Assembly: GCA_905250115.1 (NCBI GenBank)
Contig: CAJNOI010000020.1
Span: 48,218-112,217 of the forward strand
Length of the DNA: 64,000 nucleotides
Source: Adineta steineri
Taxonomy: Eukaryota > Rotifera > Eurotatoria > Adinetida > Adinetidae
Direction: 5' to 3'
In this document: in pieces, positions 1 to 13,200 of the stretch
Position numbering within the stretch: the first letter of the stretch is position 1
Layout: every line of letters begins with the position of its first letter
Made by a program: the position numbers and the translations under genes
Notes under the pieces: model-generated
What the model saw: the letters and a program-made list of their open reading frames with translations, nothing else
What the model was told of the DNA's origin: nothing
The model's database searches: none

Positions 1-1981
1 CAGTAATACCGTTGGATCCACTAGTAACTAATACTAATCCATTTGCTAATGTGGATGCTGTGTGCCAAAATCGTGCGACACTCATTTTTCCTGTGGTTGT
101 CCATTCTAGATAAGGCGGAAAAGTGAACAGAAAATGTTGTTCTTAAAATGACTTCGAATCTCTCATGTGCATAAACTATCTATCTATTGAGGACAGATTA
201 AATGATTTCGAACCTTCAATACACTTCTCTTTGTTTTCGTGATTAAGCTAAGATGCACTACGAAATGTTAAATCAAATTAATGAAAAATATGTTATAAAC
301 AAATTCATTGATATTTTTCGAGTTCTACCGATGTTGCAAACTGACATAATTTAATCGCTGTTTTACAATTCAGTTATGATGGATAATGATCGAATCTTGG
401 AATTTGAGTGAAAGCATCTTGAGGGTGTTGATGTGTGGGTGTGGGTATGGTTACTACATTAACTTTACTCTGATACTCATACTCACACCTCGATATTTCT
501 ACTATTCGGCAATTTTATTTTCGACATTTTTACTTTCCGCGTTATTAAGGGGAACCGAAAATGAGTACACTAATGATTAATTGAACCTTTTTATCAACAA
601 TATTTTCATCTGATACTGTTGGGCAGTACAAGAATATCCACGTGTAGATTAAATCAAGTCATCAAAAACAGGCACTATTTCGACCTCTGATAAAAAATGT
701 TCCCTAATGTTGTGTATTTAGATGACGATCATTTATCATTCAAAATCAAAGCTTTTAGATATCCTCACCTCTAGCAATCGTCTTTTGAGTCACTACAAAT
801 GATTTAACATAGTACTCACTAGGTATTGCTGTCGTTGTTTCTTCTGTTGATGATGTTGCTGCTGCCGTGAATGATGTCGGTTCTTTCAATGATGATGTTG
901 TTGCTGCTGCTGCTTCTGCTATTAATGATGTTGCTTCGGCTGTTGATGATGATGTTATTGTTGATGTTGCTTCTGTTGTGGAAGGTGATGATGTTATTGT
1001 TGTTCGTGATGTAGTTGATGATGATGATGTTGCTGTTTTTGTTGTAGTGGACATTGGTGACAATGATGCCGTTGTTGTTAATGATGATGACGTTGTTATC
1101 GGTGATGTTGTTGAGATTAATGATGATGATGCTGTGGACATTTTTGGTTTTATTATTGTTGTTGTTTGTGTTACAGGTTTTTTTGTTGTCGTTGAGATTG
1201 TAGTTTCACTCTTCTTTCCGTTTGGCATAGTTACATTATCAAACGTTGCCTGTTTTATTTGATCTTCCGTTATTTTAGCTCCTGACAAATCACTGTTTGA
1301 AAAGTGTGCACCTGTCAGATTTGAGTCTCCAAAATCTGCTCCCGATAGATTTACACCATTGAAACTAACACAAAGTAAAGATGAACCATCAAATTTCACC
1401 TTATCTAACTGTGCTCCATCAAATGATGCACCATTTAAACTAGCAAATGAAAATATTACATTTGACATTGATACCTGATCAAAAGAAATGCATTGTAAAT
1501 TCAATTTATTTAATATACCAGTTTCACTTGCTAAATGTACCTTATCAAAATTTAACTCATTTAAACGAATTATATCATCTAGTTTTGTTGTTCTACATCC
1601 ATTAGTACAATTATTTCTGCCAATTAGTTGTTTTTCTTTAAGAAATTGTATAACATCTGCTTTACGTACTGTATCCCATTGACGATGAGCAGCACGATAA
1701 TATGCATTTGCAAATGCCCATGGATTTCTTGTGTCATTGAGATAACCATCTTTATCTAATTTATAAGTATTATTTAAAAATCCATCATAAATTGATTGTT
1801 GTCTTAATTCTCTTGATTGTTCAAAATCAAACTGCTGTTTTTTCTCAGCTTGTTGTTTTTGTTGTTCAGAGCTAATTGAAGTATAAATAGCAAGAGCTAT
1901 GGGAATCGCGACTGAACTTATAATAGCTAATATATCTTTTAATGTAAAATTCCAAAACGATCGTTTGTTAAAATCAACCAT
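1..1981 (-). CDS. Pentapeptide-repeat, Ser/Thr-rich, Kelch-repeat membrane protein (partial, 3' end off window)
   Basis: Two exons are visible: 1981-769, then an intron (donor G|GTGAGG at 769/768, acceptor TTATCTAG at 106), then 105-1, running off the window. The first exon starts with a hydrophobic segment at about residues 15-35 (ILAIISSVAIPIALAIYTSI), then a coiled/charged stretch. Pentapeptide-type A(D/N)LXX repeats follow at about residues 140-250 (for example LSGADFGDSNLTGAHFSNSD), then a long Ser/Thr-rich mucin-like linker. The splice keeps the frame (G|AA) and leads into a Kelch blade containing GKMSVARFWHTAST. Bdelloids carry many proteins of this build; the function is unknown. The N-terminal segment suggests a membrane anchor. 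The stop just after the donor would end the protein early if the intron were retained. The start was chosen at the first Met, 9 nt after an ATCAG acceptor. The build is well supported; the function is not. Confidence 0.82.
106..768 (-). other. Intron of the pentapeptide-Kelch gene
   Basis: At 663 bp this is long for the window, where most introns are near 60 bp. It has a GTGAGG donor and a pyrimidine-rich acceptor (TTTTCTGTTCACTTTTCCGCCTTATCTAG on the minus strand). It holds a G-rich tract at about 421-450 (GGGTGTGGGTATGG) and the inverted form (CATACTCACACC) at about 477-489. No open frame in it looks real. Confidence 0.65.
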
Positions 1982-4282
1982 TGTCTCAATCTGATTTCAA
2001 AATGAACAGTAAAATATTGTGATGTTCTTGAATATTAAGAAAACACAAATGCTATACTAGTAGTTAGTCTTTCTCTCTTTTTCTATTTCTCACTTATTTA
2101 ACAACATATTAAGTAACAGTTTCTAATTATATTTTCAAAATCAAATGCTACAAAAAAAATAAAAGAAATGAATAAGTAAGTAAGTATTCATTACAAACAC
2201 AACAATAATTAGGAAAACACTTTTTAGTTACTTTCAGTTTACCGCTCGTTGAATTTGATCCAGAATAACAAAAATATATAGATACCGGTAAATGAGCATC
2301 ACTATAGACGATGAAAGAAGAAAACTTATACTATTGATTTAAATATCGGAGATTTCTTCTTATATCTACATACAATACAAAATCAAAGAACTTAATTAAT
2401 TCTCCGAAATAATAGAAAATATATTTTGACAGTAACTGTGAAATGATCGGGTCATATCCATTACAAAGTTCTAGAAAAAAAAAAAAGAAAAGGGATGTTC
2501 TAGATTTGATGAATCACCTTTTTAGTCAAATGATATCTTTCATACAAACAGTTCTAAAGAAGTTTTTTCTTGTAGAGTTTTTACAAAAAATCCTTGATAT
2601 GCATAAGTTAGTAGAAACAGTTCTATAACTAACTCAAATTACTTAAATTTATGATTTATCAAAATTAAGAATATAATTATAAAAGCAAAAGCCATTTGTT
2701 ATGTGTGATAATAAATGAAAAGATGATTAAATTATCGATTAGATCAGTCTGTTATATCTATGTATTTCTCAATGAATTGCATTAAGTGAAACATCATCGA
2801 AAAACTAATGAGCAAAAACAAATTTTTCGAAATACTATCAAATAATAATAAATAAGGAAAGTTATGGTTTGATGCCTTCATGTATTTTAGTTATAAACAC
2901 AAACTCATACTAAAAGAAGGTCATCAAACACAATTTTGTGTTTCAGTAGTGTTAATTATTGAAATTTTGTTAACATTCATATAAAATAAACAATACGTCG
3001 ACGATGTTCTTAAATGAATCAACTAAACAGCAATGATTTATGAACTTCTTTTAATTTACTATTTTTTTTTATTTCTTTTTCTTAAGAGTTATTCCCTCTT
3101 CTTCTCCCAAGAAAAAATATCAATTTCAAGCAAAAAAATGGAAATATAACCTACTTACATAATTATATCTCTTAGGCATCTACCATTCCTATAGTTCAAT
3201 TACTACAGCAATTTGAAACAAAAAAACTCATCTTATCAATATTATGTTATATTTTGATTTTAAGTAAATAACAGAAAAGATTTTTTAAACGAGAATAATC
3301 TATAACAGATAAAATATTTTTATTGAATCAAGTTGCTTGTATGATTGGAGGAAATTATATAACTGTAAATATTATTCAGCATTACATTGATATAAATATA
3401 ATTAGATCGATCATTTAAATGTTTATTTGAAATATTTCAAAATTTGATTTCTATGAAATTTTGAATACATAAGTCATTTGTATTATTATCAAAAATCTGC
3501 AAGGTAAAACGTTTTATTTCAATCTTTGAAGGGTGTGGATGTGGCATGAGTATTATATTCGTTGCACATACACACCTTAAATTATTATATTTGTTTGTAC
3601 TATTACAAATGATAGGAGAAAAAAATGGACAGTTTACAAAATGATCCTTAAGCATTCTATATTCATCTAAAAAGCTTTGAAATATGATAATTAACGTGTC
3701 TATTGTATTTTCACTTTTAAATGGCCATTGATTATATCGAATATTTATAAAATATAGTATGATCCAGAAAACTAAACAGAAGAATAATATTAATAATGAA
3801 AGGATGTTAAATATTGAATAAAAAGTTTTTAGTCGATGTCCATTAAATTAATCATTTCTGTAGAACTTTTTCTAATTTCTATAAACAAGAAAAAATGCTC
3901 ATACAAAAAACTTAACAACCTTCCAGATCCACTCAAAATCCTAAATATTTGAATGATGCTCTTTCAACAAAATCAACTAATTGTCTTAAGAATATGATAT
4001 TCACTTTTTTCAATCGATGATTAGTACATTTCACATATTTCTTAAACAGTTTTGATAGTAATGTTGCTAGTCATCCTGAAACAATTGATTTTTTAGTTGT
4101 CTTATGTTATTTGAAGTTATAAATTAATATTATTAATACAAAAGAATCTGTTCTGTTTTATTTGTATGTCGCACACAGGCAAAAATTTTTACAATGAAAA
4201 CAAACGAAAAATATATATATAGAAAGAGAGAGAGAGAAAAAGAAAAGAAAAAGAAGAAGACGAAGAATAATCCATTTAATTG
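1982..4282. other. Gene-free stretch between the pentapeptide-Kelch gene and PLEKHG5
   Basis: About 2.3 kb of AT-rich sequence without a convincing coding frame. It should hold the 3' UTR of the PLEKHG5 gene and the promoter of the pentapeptide gene. A small inverted pair of TGTGG-like tracts lies at 3530-3578, and an (AG)n/(GAA)n purine run at about 4218-4266. I see no RNA gene in it. Confidence 0.5.
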
Positions 4283-4292
4283 CTATACTTCC
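4283..4292 (-). other. PLEKHG5: Ten-base terminal coding exon supplying the PDZ-binding C-terminus
   Basis: The donor AAC|GTAAGT (4353/4352) and acceptor ATATATTTAG (4293) bound a 60-bp intron. Splicing changes Asp-Ala-Thr-stop into Asp-Ala-Thr-Glu-Val-stop, a class I PDZ ligand (T-x-V). Without splicing the same donor reads ACG TAA. Confidence 0.85.
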
Positions 4293-7200
4293 CTAAATAT
4301 ATAATGAAATAAGATATTATGGAAAAACTTTTTGTTAATAGAAAAGACTTACGTTGCATCAAGTGTTGTATTTAATAATAAATGACTTCGAATATCAATT
4401 AATCGTCTTGATGTTAATGAATCTTTACGATATGCTAGATGATTTGTTGATGTCGATGTACTATCATTTAATGTTGGTATATTAGTTTTATTAGAAGAAT
4501 TTGTTGATGTTATTCTAATAATATCTGACTGTTGATTGTTAATATTTTCAATATGAGTATCATTATGAAGTGTAATTTCATTTTGATCACCCAATAAAAG
4601 ATCATCTGTACGTAATAAATCATTCGAATGAAAAAAATTATTCACCGGGATTTGAATAGTTGTTGATCGATTATTATCATAATCACTTTCATGTCCACTA
4701 GTAATAAATAATGGATTATCATCTAATGAATGTATTGTTCGAATTAATTTTTGTTCATGAAATGCTTTTGGTGAATCATATATAATTGTATGTGTTGATG
4801 ATTGTATATCATTTTCATCAAATATTCGATGTCGACGATGTCCTAGCTGTTGATGATATGGTAAACGATGAGTTTGATTACGTTTTTTTACACTTGCAAA
4901 TGGAGTTCGACGAAAAACAGATTCCGGTGAAGTTATATGACCAGTCACAGATGATGTAGATTCTAAACATAAATTTATATTAATAGACTTGGTACTATTA
5001 GGGTTAAAAGAACGATCTAATTTTCTGTTATATCGAAGCACTTGATATTTTTTGCTAAGTAATTAAAATATATATCTTACCTAATATTGTTTGATTATTT
5101 AATGTTAATGTACTTGTACTCGATGATGATAATTGAGTAAATGATTGTTGACTATTTTTATTGTCAAGACAATCTTCTGAAGTTACATTTCGTTCTTGAT
5201 GTAAAAGATTTTGTCGTGTTTGATCATCGATTCCAATAACAGTTGATATTGAAGTTTGACCATCAAATTCTTCATTTTTTATTGAAGGTACAATTGACGG
5301 TATTGAGGATGATGTTGTTGTTAATGATGAATCTTCATCAGTACTAAATAAAAATGATCCTGTTGAACTGACACCACTTGAACTATGTACACTGCGAAAT
5401 GAATTGGTTATTAATGATGAATCTGTTTTTTCACTTGATTGTTCATTATTCCATGACATACGTTTAAGAATTGTTACTGATGATGATGATATTTGTTTAA
5501 TTGGAGTTGTTGATGAATTGGTTTCATGTGTACTTGTACCATCAGCTGTAAAATATCGACCAAAATTTTTTCGATCTGTACGAGAATTTCTTCGTGTTTG
5601 TTCAACAATTTTAAATACATCAGATTCAACTTTTGATGAACGTCGAGGAGTATTATCATTTGAAGAATTGGAATTTTCAACATTTAAAATAGGTAAGTCA
5701 ATGGATGGTGATGATGGAGATGATAATGATTCCTGTTTTACAATTGTTGATACTGAAGAATTGGTTGATGAATTTAAAGTTTGAAATTTTAATTTTGATT
5801 CTTCCATTAATGATTGAAAATTTGTTTTTGTTGTACGAATATTTTCTATCCATTGTTTACTTAAATTTGTTTGAAATAAATATGCACTTTCAATTAAATT
5901 ATATTCAGAAAAAATTAAAGCAACAATTGAAGCCTAAAAAATAAATAAATGAAATCAACAAGTTTGAATCTTATTTTAATTTAAAAACATACAGTATTTA
6001 GTTCAGTATTGGTGCTATTTCCACCACGACGATCATATTCTCGAACATCTAAACGATCTATACGTATTGGTGGTTTAAGAATTTTATTTGATATATTGGA
6101 TGCTGAACGATTTGATTGATTATCATTATGTAATGATGGAGAATTTGTTGAGCCACTTCGTTTTCCACCTTTGGTGATAAGAAACATATCGGTAAAAAGA
6201 TAACAATAAACATCTTGACTATTTTTTGAATCTTTCATTTTCATTGGACCTTGTTGAATAATCTGACGACGATGACCTCGAACATATAATGGCATATCTT
6301 GAAGAAGATCTAAACGATTCGATGTTGAATCACGATTATACTCCTGAAGGATCTTTTAAATAGAATAATAAAATAAATAAAAATTAGGAACAAAAAAAAG
6401 TAAATACATACAGAAGTAAGTTCTGGTGGTGCAGAAACATATTCATATGGACCTATACGATCACTTATCTGACGAATACGTTCTTCTTGTTCTTGATTAT
6501 GTAATTTTGAATTAACTCGATTGACAAATGTTGCAACTTTTTGAATCTAAATTAATATATATATATTGTCAAATGTTTGAGATACCAGATGTTAACTTAG
6601 ATAATCATTTTATCAGTTGATTACCATTTTCAATAGTTTACTAAGGGTACAAATTAAATGGTCAGTTTTTTATTCAAAATGATCAGTAGTTTTATTGTGA
6701 ATTATCAGTAAAAAATTTAAACTGGGTGTGGGTGGATAAGAGATGGACGCTCACATCTACAGGCACATCCACACCCACACTCTGATCGTGATTACTGACA
6801 TTCGCTGTTATTTACTGCTCAGAAAGGATTTATTTACTGATCAAAACTACTAACCACGTTATAAGAAAAACAACTGATCATTTAATTCGTACCCGGTTAC
6901 TAATACAATAGTCATAAAACTATCTGAGCATAGTCAATGTTACTTAAGTTTATTTCTATTTGTTCAGAAGATAATTACGACAACAAGAGCTGACTCTGTT
7001 AACTGAACTAGTTCTTGAGATTTCTCAGACTTCAACAAGAATCATACGATACACAGATGATGCAATAATCTAGATCTTAAAATAAAAACATCACACTTTC
7101 AGATTTAATAAGAAAACGTAATCGATTTTTGTTCCTGATGATGCATCAAAGTATCTATTTTTGTTTTGATCTTGAAACTGTACAATTTACTCTCTTAATT

Positions 7201-10200
7201 TTCCTATATAATCAATTGAATTTATTTATGCTTTACCATTTCATGTAAATCATTTTTTTGTTGAGTATCATGTGTTTTCTTTTGTATAGCTTCAAGCAAT
7301 AATTTATATCGAGTTAATCGTTGTAATGGTTTAATAGTTAAATCAGAAAATGATAAACGATTAGTAAAATTTCCTTCTATCCACTAAAAAGAAAAAATTT
7401 CATTTCATTTCTTATTACATTAATAAAATTTTATCTTACACTAATTAAATATTGAAATAACTCATCACGAGACAATTTTTGTTTAAAATATTCTGCACTA
7501 GTTTTTTGATCAAGTACATAATTCAAATATGGTTTGAAATAAACATCAAACTATGAACAAAAAAAAAATAAATAAATTACTCTTAAAAATGAATCGAAAA
7601 AAGTAAAATTTTACATTAATAAATCCATTTTTAAAATCTGACGGATTCATTGGTAAACCATTTTGTTTAAGTTTAACTTTAACTGGTAATAAAATTTCTT
7701 TCCAAAATAATAAATTTCCATGAAGTACATCTTGTATATTTGAAAATAATTTTTCCATATCAATATCATTGAATATACCATCACGTTGTGATGATTTTAA
7801 TATACTAATACTTGTCATAAGTATATCAGTCATGGTTAGAATCTGACGTATATAAGAAACTTCTGTTGATAATAGCTCATAGATTGCTTCTTGTTGAAGT
7901 TTAGTTGCCTCAGACATAAGCTAAACATATAAAATCATAATAGATGTCAAAATATATTCCAATACTTTATATTATTAAGTATTATTTACAAATCAAATTT
8001 AAATACAAGTGCTAGAATTTTTTTAGTAAATCTTTAAACTTAAGGCCAATACTAATAACTCATAAAAGTTAGGTCATCTTGTATTTTATCATATATCTAA
8101 CAAATAAAGTTGGGTTAAGATGACTTTTTTAAGAAGGCCTGTTTTACAATAATGCATATGTTATCATGATGAGAAAGAGAAAAGTTTCAAATTCAGTATT
8201 ATATGAACTATCCTATCTTTTATTCTCTACAGAATAGAATATTTAAGACAAAACGGAACTCACGTCTTCTTCCTGTCAATTAGCTTATTAACAGAAAGAA
8301 AAGAACTTTTCAAAATTTATCATTGCCATGATACAACTATACAATAAAATAAATACTATATTTGAAATGCTTCGGAAACACATGTAGTGGCCTCGAATTC
8401 ACAAAGCCTTTTGCGTTCAGTTACCCTAGATCTAGATATATTCACTTAAGATTTTCTATTGTTTTTTTAATGATTTTAGATCGATTCTATAAAATATTTA
8501 AAATGATTTACTGCTCGAGCTTGTTCAGTTAAAAATGGTTGCCATTCTTTTTCAATGATTAAATCACATTCATCAATAGAACATTGTAGTTGAGCTAATT
8601 TGGGTAAACCATGTGTTAACCATTCATCACATTTTCGACGAACAAATGAAAGATTACTTTCCGAACGTTCTGATAAATCAGTTGCATCCTTTTATATAGA
8701 AATTTATATCAATAAATCTATTGTACAAAAAAAAAATTGCAATTCTTACTCGTGTAAATATACTACTTGTAAATATACTTGATCGACTAATTTTAGTTGT
8801 TCGATTAGATGATTTCGAATCTTGATTATCATCATTATCTAACATCATACAATGTGTTGATAAACGTTTTGATGATGATTTGGAATTCTAAAACGAGAAA
8901 ATATTAAAAAGAAGATTATTTTCAAAAATATTTATGTTTTTCATAGATTGATTTGTTTCATGCACTGACAAGATTTGTTTTTAACGATACCGGAACCGAA
9001 AAATAACAATAATAGACGACGAGAAAGTATTTTTGAAGGATTATGGATACCGCATAGCAGCTTACTGTAAATGAGGCTAATCTTCGAAACTTGAGACATA
9101 TGAAAATAAAACAGACAAGAACCCAAATATATTTGTTGACAGTAAGCAATAAGATTTTCCTCTCTGCTTAACGTCTATAATCAAAAGTATCTATTAATGT
9201 GAAAATCGAGACGAGACATAGCTTTATTGCGTCTTTTTCCCTATGTCTATACGCCATGATGAGAAGGTCACATTTTTTTCTTCGGGTTCTAGTATTATCA
9301 ATGATAAAAGAAAAAGAAAACTAATAATATGATATCAATCATACACATCACTTAATACACTTTTTATTCTTTTCCTTGATTTTGACGATGACAAACAGGT
9401 GTATATCTTATTCCTAGCAAGCCTGTTAACGACTGTCAAGTGTTTATCTACTATTTTATAGTTACATATTTATACATATATGTCTATAGATACTAATTGA
9501 CTCTAATCACTTACCGATGGTAAAACTGCTGAACCTGTTGAATTACGTTTTTCTTTTCTTTCTCTACCAGCAGATGTTTTAGCCAATGCTCGATTGTTTA
9601 TTTCTAAATTTAAAAAAAAAACAAACATTTTTAAAATAAAAAAATTCTATAATCTATTTGTTTTAAATAAGAAAAAAACACCACCATTTTGTTTTGTTTG
9701 ATTAGTTGTTATATTTTGTTCCGATGCGAGAAAAACAACATCATCATAACTAATACTTTTTTGTTTAATTAAACGACCATTAACTACTGGATCATCAAAT
9801 GATATATTCGATTGTTCATTTATGGGTGAATCAATTGTACTTAATGTACAATTCCAAGAAAATTTTGATGTTGATGAATGTGATTCATTATAGGATTTAC
9901 GTTTAGATTTTAAAACATCAGATAATTGTCGACAGATAGATATACGACGATATGGTATTTCATCAGTCATTTTTCATATAAACGATAGTATGTTAGAGTT
10001 TTTTTTTCTTATGTACAATAAATGAAAGAGGCAATAAATGCTAATCGAAGAAAAAGAGAATTATGTAATAAGGCGTATATAGGACAATAACAACAAAAAA
10101 ATGATAAGTAACTTTTTTTTTTCTTCTGCCTTAAATAGACTTTCTCTATGCATGATTGATAAAAAAAAAAGAATTTTTATCAATTGATCTAATCAAATGA

Positions 10201-13200
10201 TATATTTTTTTTTCGACTTCTTTTTTTTTTTGGTTTATCTAAATCACGGAATAACTGTAAATTCGGACAGTAACAGCAGCGATAAAATATCAAGATTATT
10301 ATTCGTTATGTTACATCATTGTATATATATACAGACATTTCAAGAGTGTATGCCAAGTGATTTTTTTTGAAGGGAACGACAAAAAAAGGTTTTATCGTTA
10401 ATTAGAAAGGAAAAGCAACATGACATAATCACCCGAATGGCTTCACGCGCGTTTTTTTTCTTCTTCTCCTCTTTTATACCTGTAACAACAAGATCGTTCA
10501 GGAGAACATGTTTGACTGGTTGATCCAAGGACAATGGTAGTGTAGGTGCGCTTCGTAAACAAATATTATATGTTTCAATTGATAGATTATGTTTTTCAAA
10601 GAGTTTTACCAACATTTCTCTATAAAGCAAAAAAATAATGAAAGAAAAATAATATATATATGTCGGCTTTTTTTTAATTACCTCAATGTTGTATTTTCAG
10701 ATGTAGTTGAATATTTGAGTTTTTCTTTAAAATTTTGTCCATTAATATCAGTAAAATAAATGTATGTATTATCCTAAAATAGAGATAGACGCAATTATTA
10801 TCAAGGTCAAATGTTCCTCACATATCGACTATATTCAATTTGCATTACTAGTTGTCTCCACATTTATTCAAATCCTTCTTTCTTTCAATCAAATTTTTTC
10901 CGTCTACCCAAACACACATTTCTAATCTGTCCTTCATAATAAGCACTCATTTACAAATAAATAAACTCTCCGTATAAACGCAAATCAAATCGAAGGTTTC
11001 ATATATTTACAAAATCTTTCTCAATCAATAAACATACCATCGATGGTAAATTTTCTTCTGATAATGCATGTTTTCGTTGATCAAGTGTTAATTCATTAAT
11101 TGTTGCTATTGCACTATTTCGTCGACTTGAACTTCTTGATGTTGCGAGATTAAGAACTGAAACACTAAATTGTTTACCAACCATATTAGGCTATTTAAAT
11201 AAAATTAAGATGAAGATGAAAAAAAAAAGAATTTGTACTTCATTTGAATCTAATGTAAGATTTGATCGTCGTGTACGAAAAACATTAGTTAATAAGCTTC
11301 GAGTTTTATGTCTAGAAAGGAAAATATAAATTTTCTTTTGTTTTTTTTTTTTATTAATGAGAAAATAAAATATTTGAAATTAATTTGCAAACCTTCGCTG
11401 TATTAAATCTGTTATTGACATGGAAAATCGATAAAATTTATTTATAAATTGATGAATTTTCTATGAGATTGAAAATCAGGCAAAGATTATTATTTTCTTT
11501 TTTTTTCTTTTTTCGTTTTCTCTTCTCACCATCGTCATCATATGATGTGAGGTGTGAACAATCGTTATACAAATAGTGAAGCTTATTTACTTAGTGTCGA
11601 TGTGGACAACGAGAATAAAAGAAAGAGAAGCAAGATTAATTAGAATATGAATTCTTTTTATATCCGCTATCACAATCGTATCGATGTCGACAAGTAAACA
11701 ATTACACTTTCAATTATATCCAAGATTTTTATTATGAAAAAATTATTTATTGATTAGATAATAGAGACAAGATAATTTGAACAAAAGATTTGTTTTTAAG
11801 ATAAAAAAAACATATTTTTTTTTGACATCTATATGATTTACTATTACTAAATATTCTATTGAATTATGAATTCGAGACAAGCGAAGAATTGCTATTTACT
11901 AATAACGCATAATTAATATTTCAAAAACAAGAATAACTTACTCAGGAGGATGTAAAAATTGTTGATTAGTATTGTTATTTTCAGTTGTTAAATCGTTACT
12001 ATTCATATTGTTTAAATCATGTGATTCGCCTAAAGAAATTTCAATAGAAACAAAATGACGAAAAGGTTCTTTTTCTATAACACACTTACCATTGTCAAGA
12101 ATAATTTCATTGTCATTTTCATCTTTATTTCCACACTAAAAAAAAAAAGAAAAGATATTCCATTTTTTTTCTTATTGTCTAGATTTTTTTATTCCACTTC
12201 TTCTCGTGCTCGGATATTTTATTCTGAAAAATGAAATCTTTCTTTTTTGTGTGGTAGTTTTATTACAAATGTTTGTATTTCATCTTCTTCAATTCAATTA
12301 AAATAACACTAGCTTAGCGTTTTTTTTTCTTATATATATTCTTTCAAATAAGGATTCTATTTTAATTCAATATAATCGAAAATGTACAAAATAAATACTC
12401 AAAAATCTTTTTTTTTTATCTCATGATTATCGTTCATGAGAGAGACAAGGTCAGTTGGCAAAGAAATCTATCAATCAAAGACATGAACAAGAAAATGAAA
12501 GGTAGATATTAACAAATAAATAGACATGTGTTTAGTGAGAGTTTATTGCTTTATTAGAGTAAAACGAATAGTATATGAATTAAAAATTGATGCTGTTTGC
12601 TTTTCGTTTTTTAATGTTTAAACATGCATGCGTGTAGACAATATTATGATTAAATTAAGGCGTTCATAGCAATGATGGACGTGCCATATAATGGTCTACA
12701 TGTAAAATGAGTTCTTATCACACAACAATCAGATTTTCAAAAAAAAATAAATCGAAGAAAATCAACATTTTTTTGATTATATTTTTATAATAAAGTTTAA
12801 TTAGCATATGTTTTATTTTGTATTTAGTCTATTGATTTGTAAATTGAAAGGTGATAGGATGATAAACAATCTTTAGATCGTCTCAATGAGAAGAAAAATA
12901 ATGGTCAAGTTTGAATGTCACTATTATTAGTCGGTATATTGACAAAAGAAAATCAAATATTGTTGATAAATATATATGACAGAACGAGAATGAATAATAA
13001 TGGGTAATCATTATCAATACGATTCAACAATCAGTTCATGCCATTGAGACATGAGAGAGAGAGAAAGAGAAAGAGAACGAATGAAAAAGAAAAAGGTCAG
13101 TAGCTATCAATGATGTGATTCTCATTTGTACTTATAAATGTGCATGTGTAATACAATGCAATGTCTACTATCATCAAGCTAAAAAACACATATATGCATT

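Noticed and set aside
421..489. Possible telomere or subtelomere signal from TGTGGG-like sequence
   Set aside because: Only a few units, interrupted, inside an intron and in inverted pairs; not a terminal array. Kept only as part of a dispersed motif.
867..1262. Plus-strand open frame rich in Asp and Val
   Set aside because: It is the antisense of the Ser/Thr-rich linker of the pentapeptide-Kelch gene; simple-sequence codons create the open frame.
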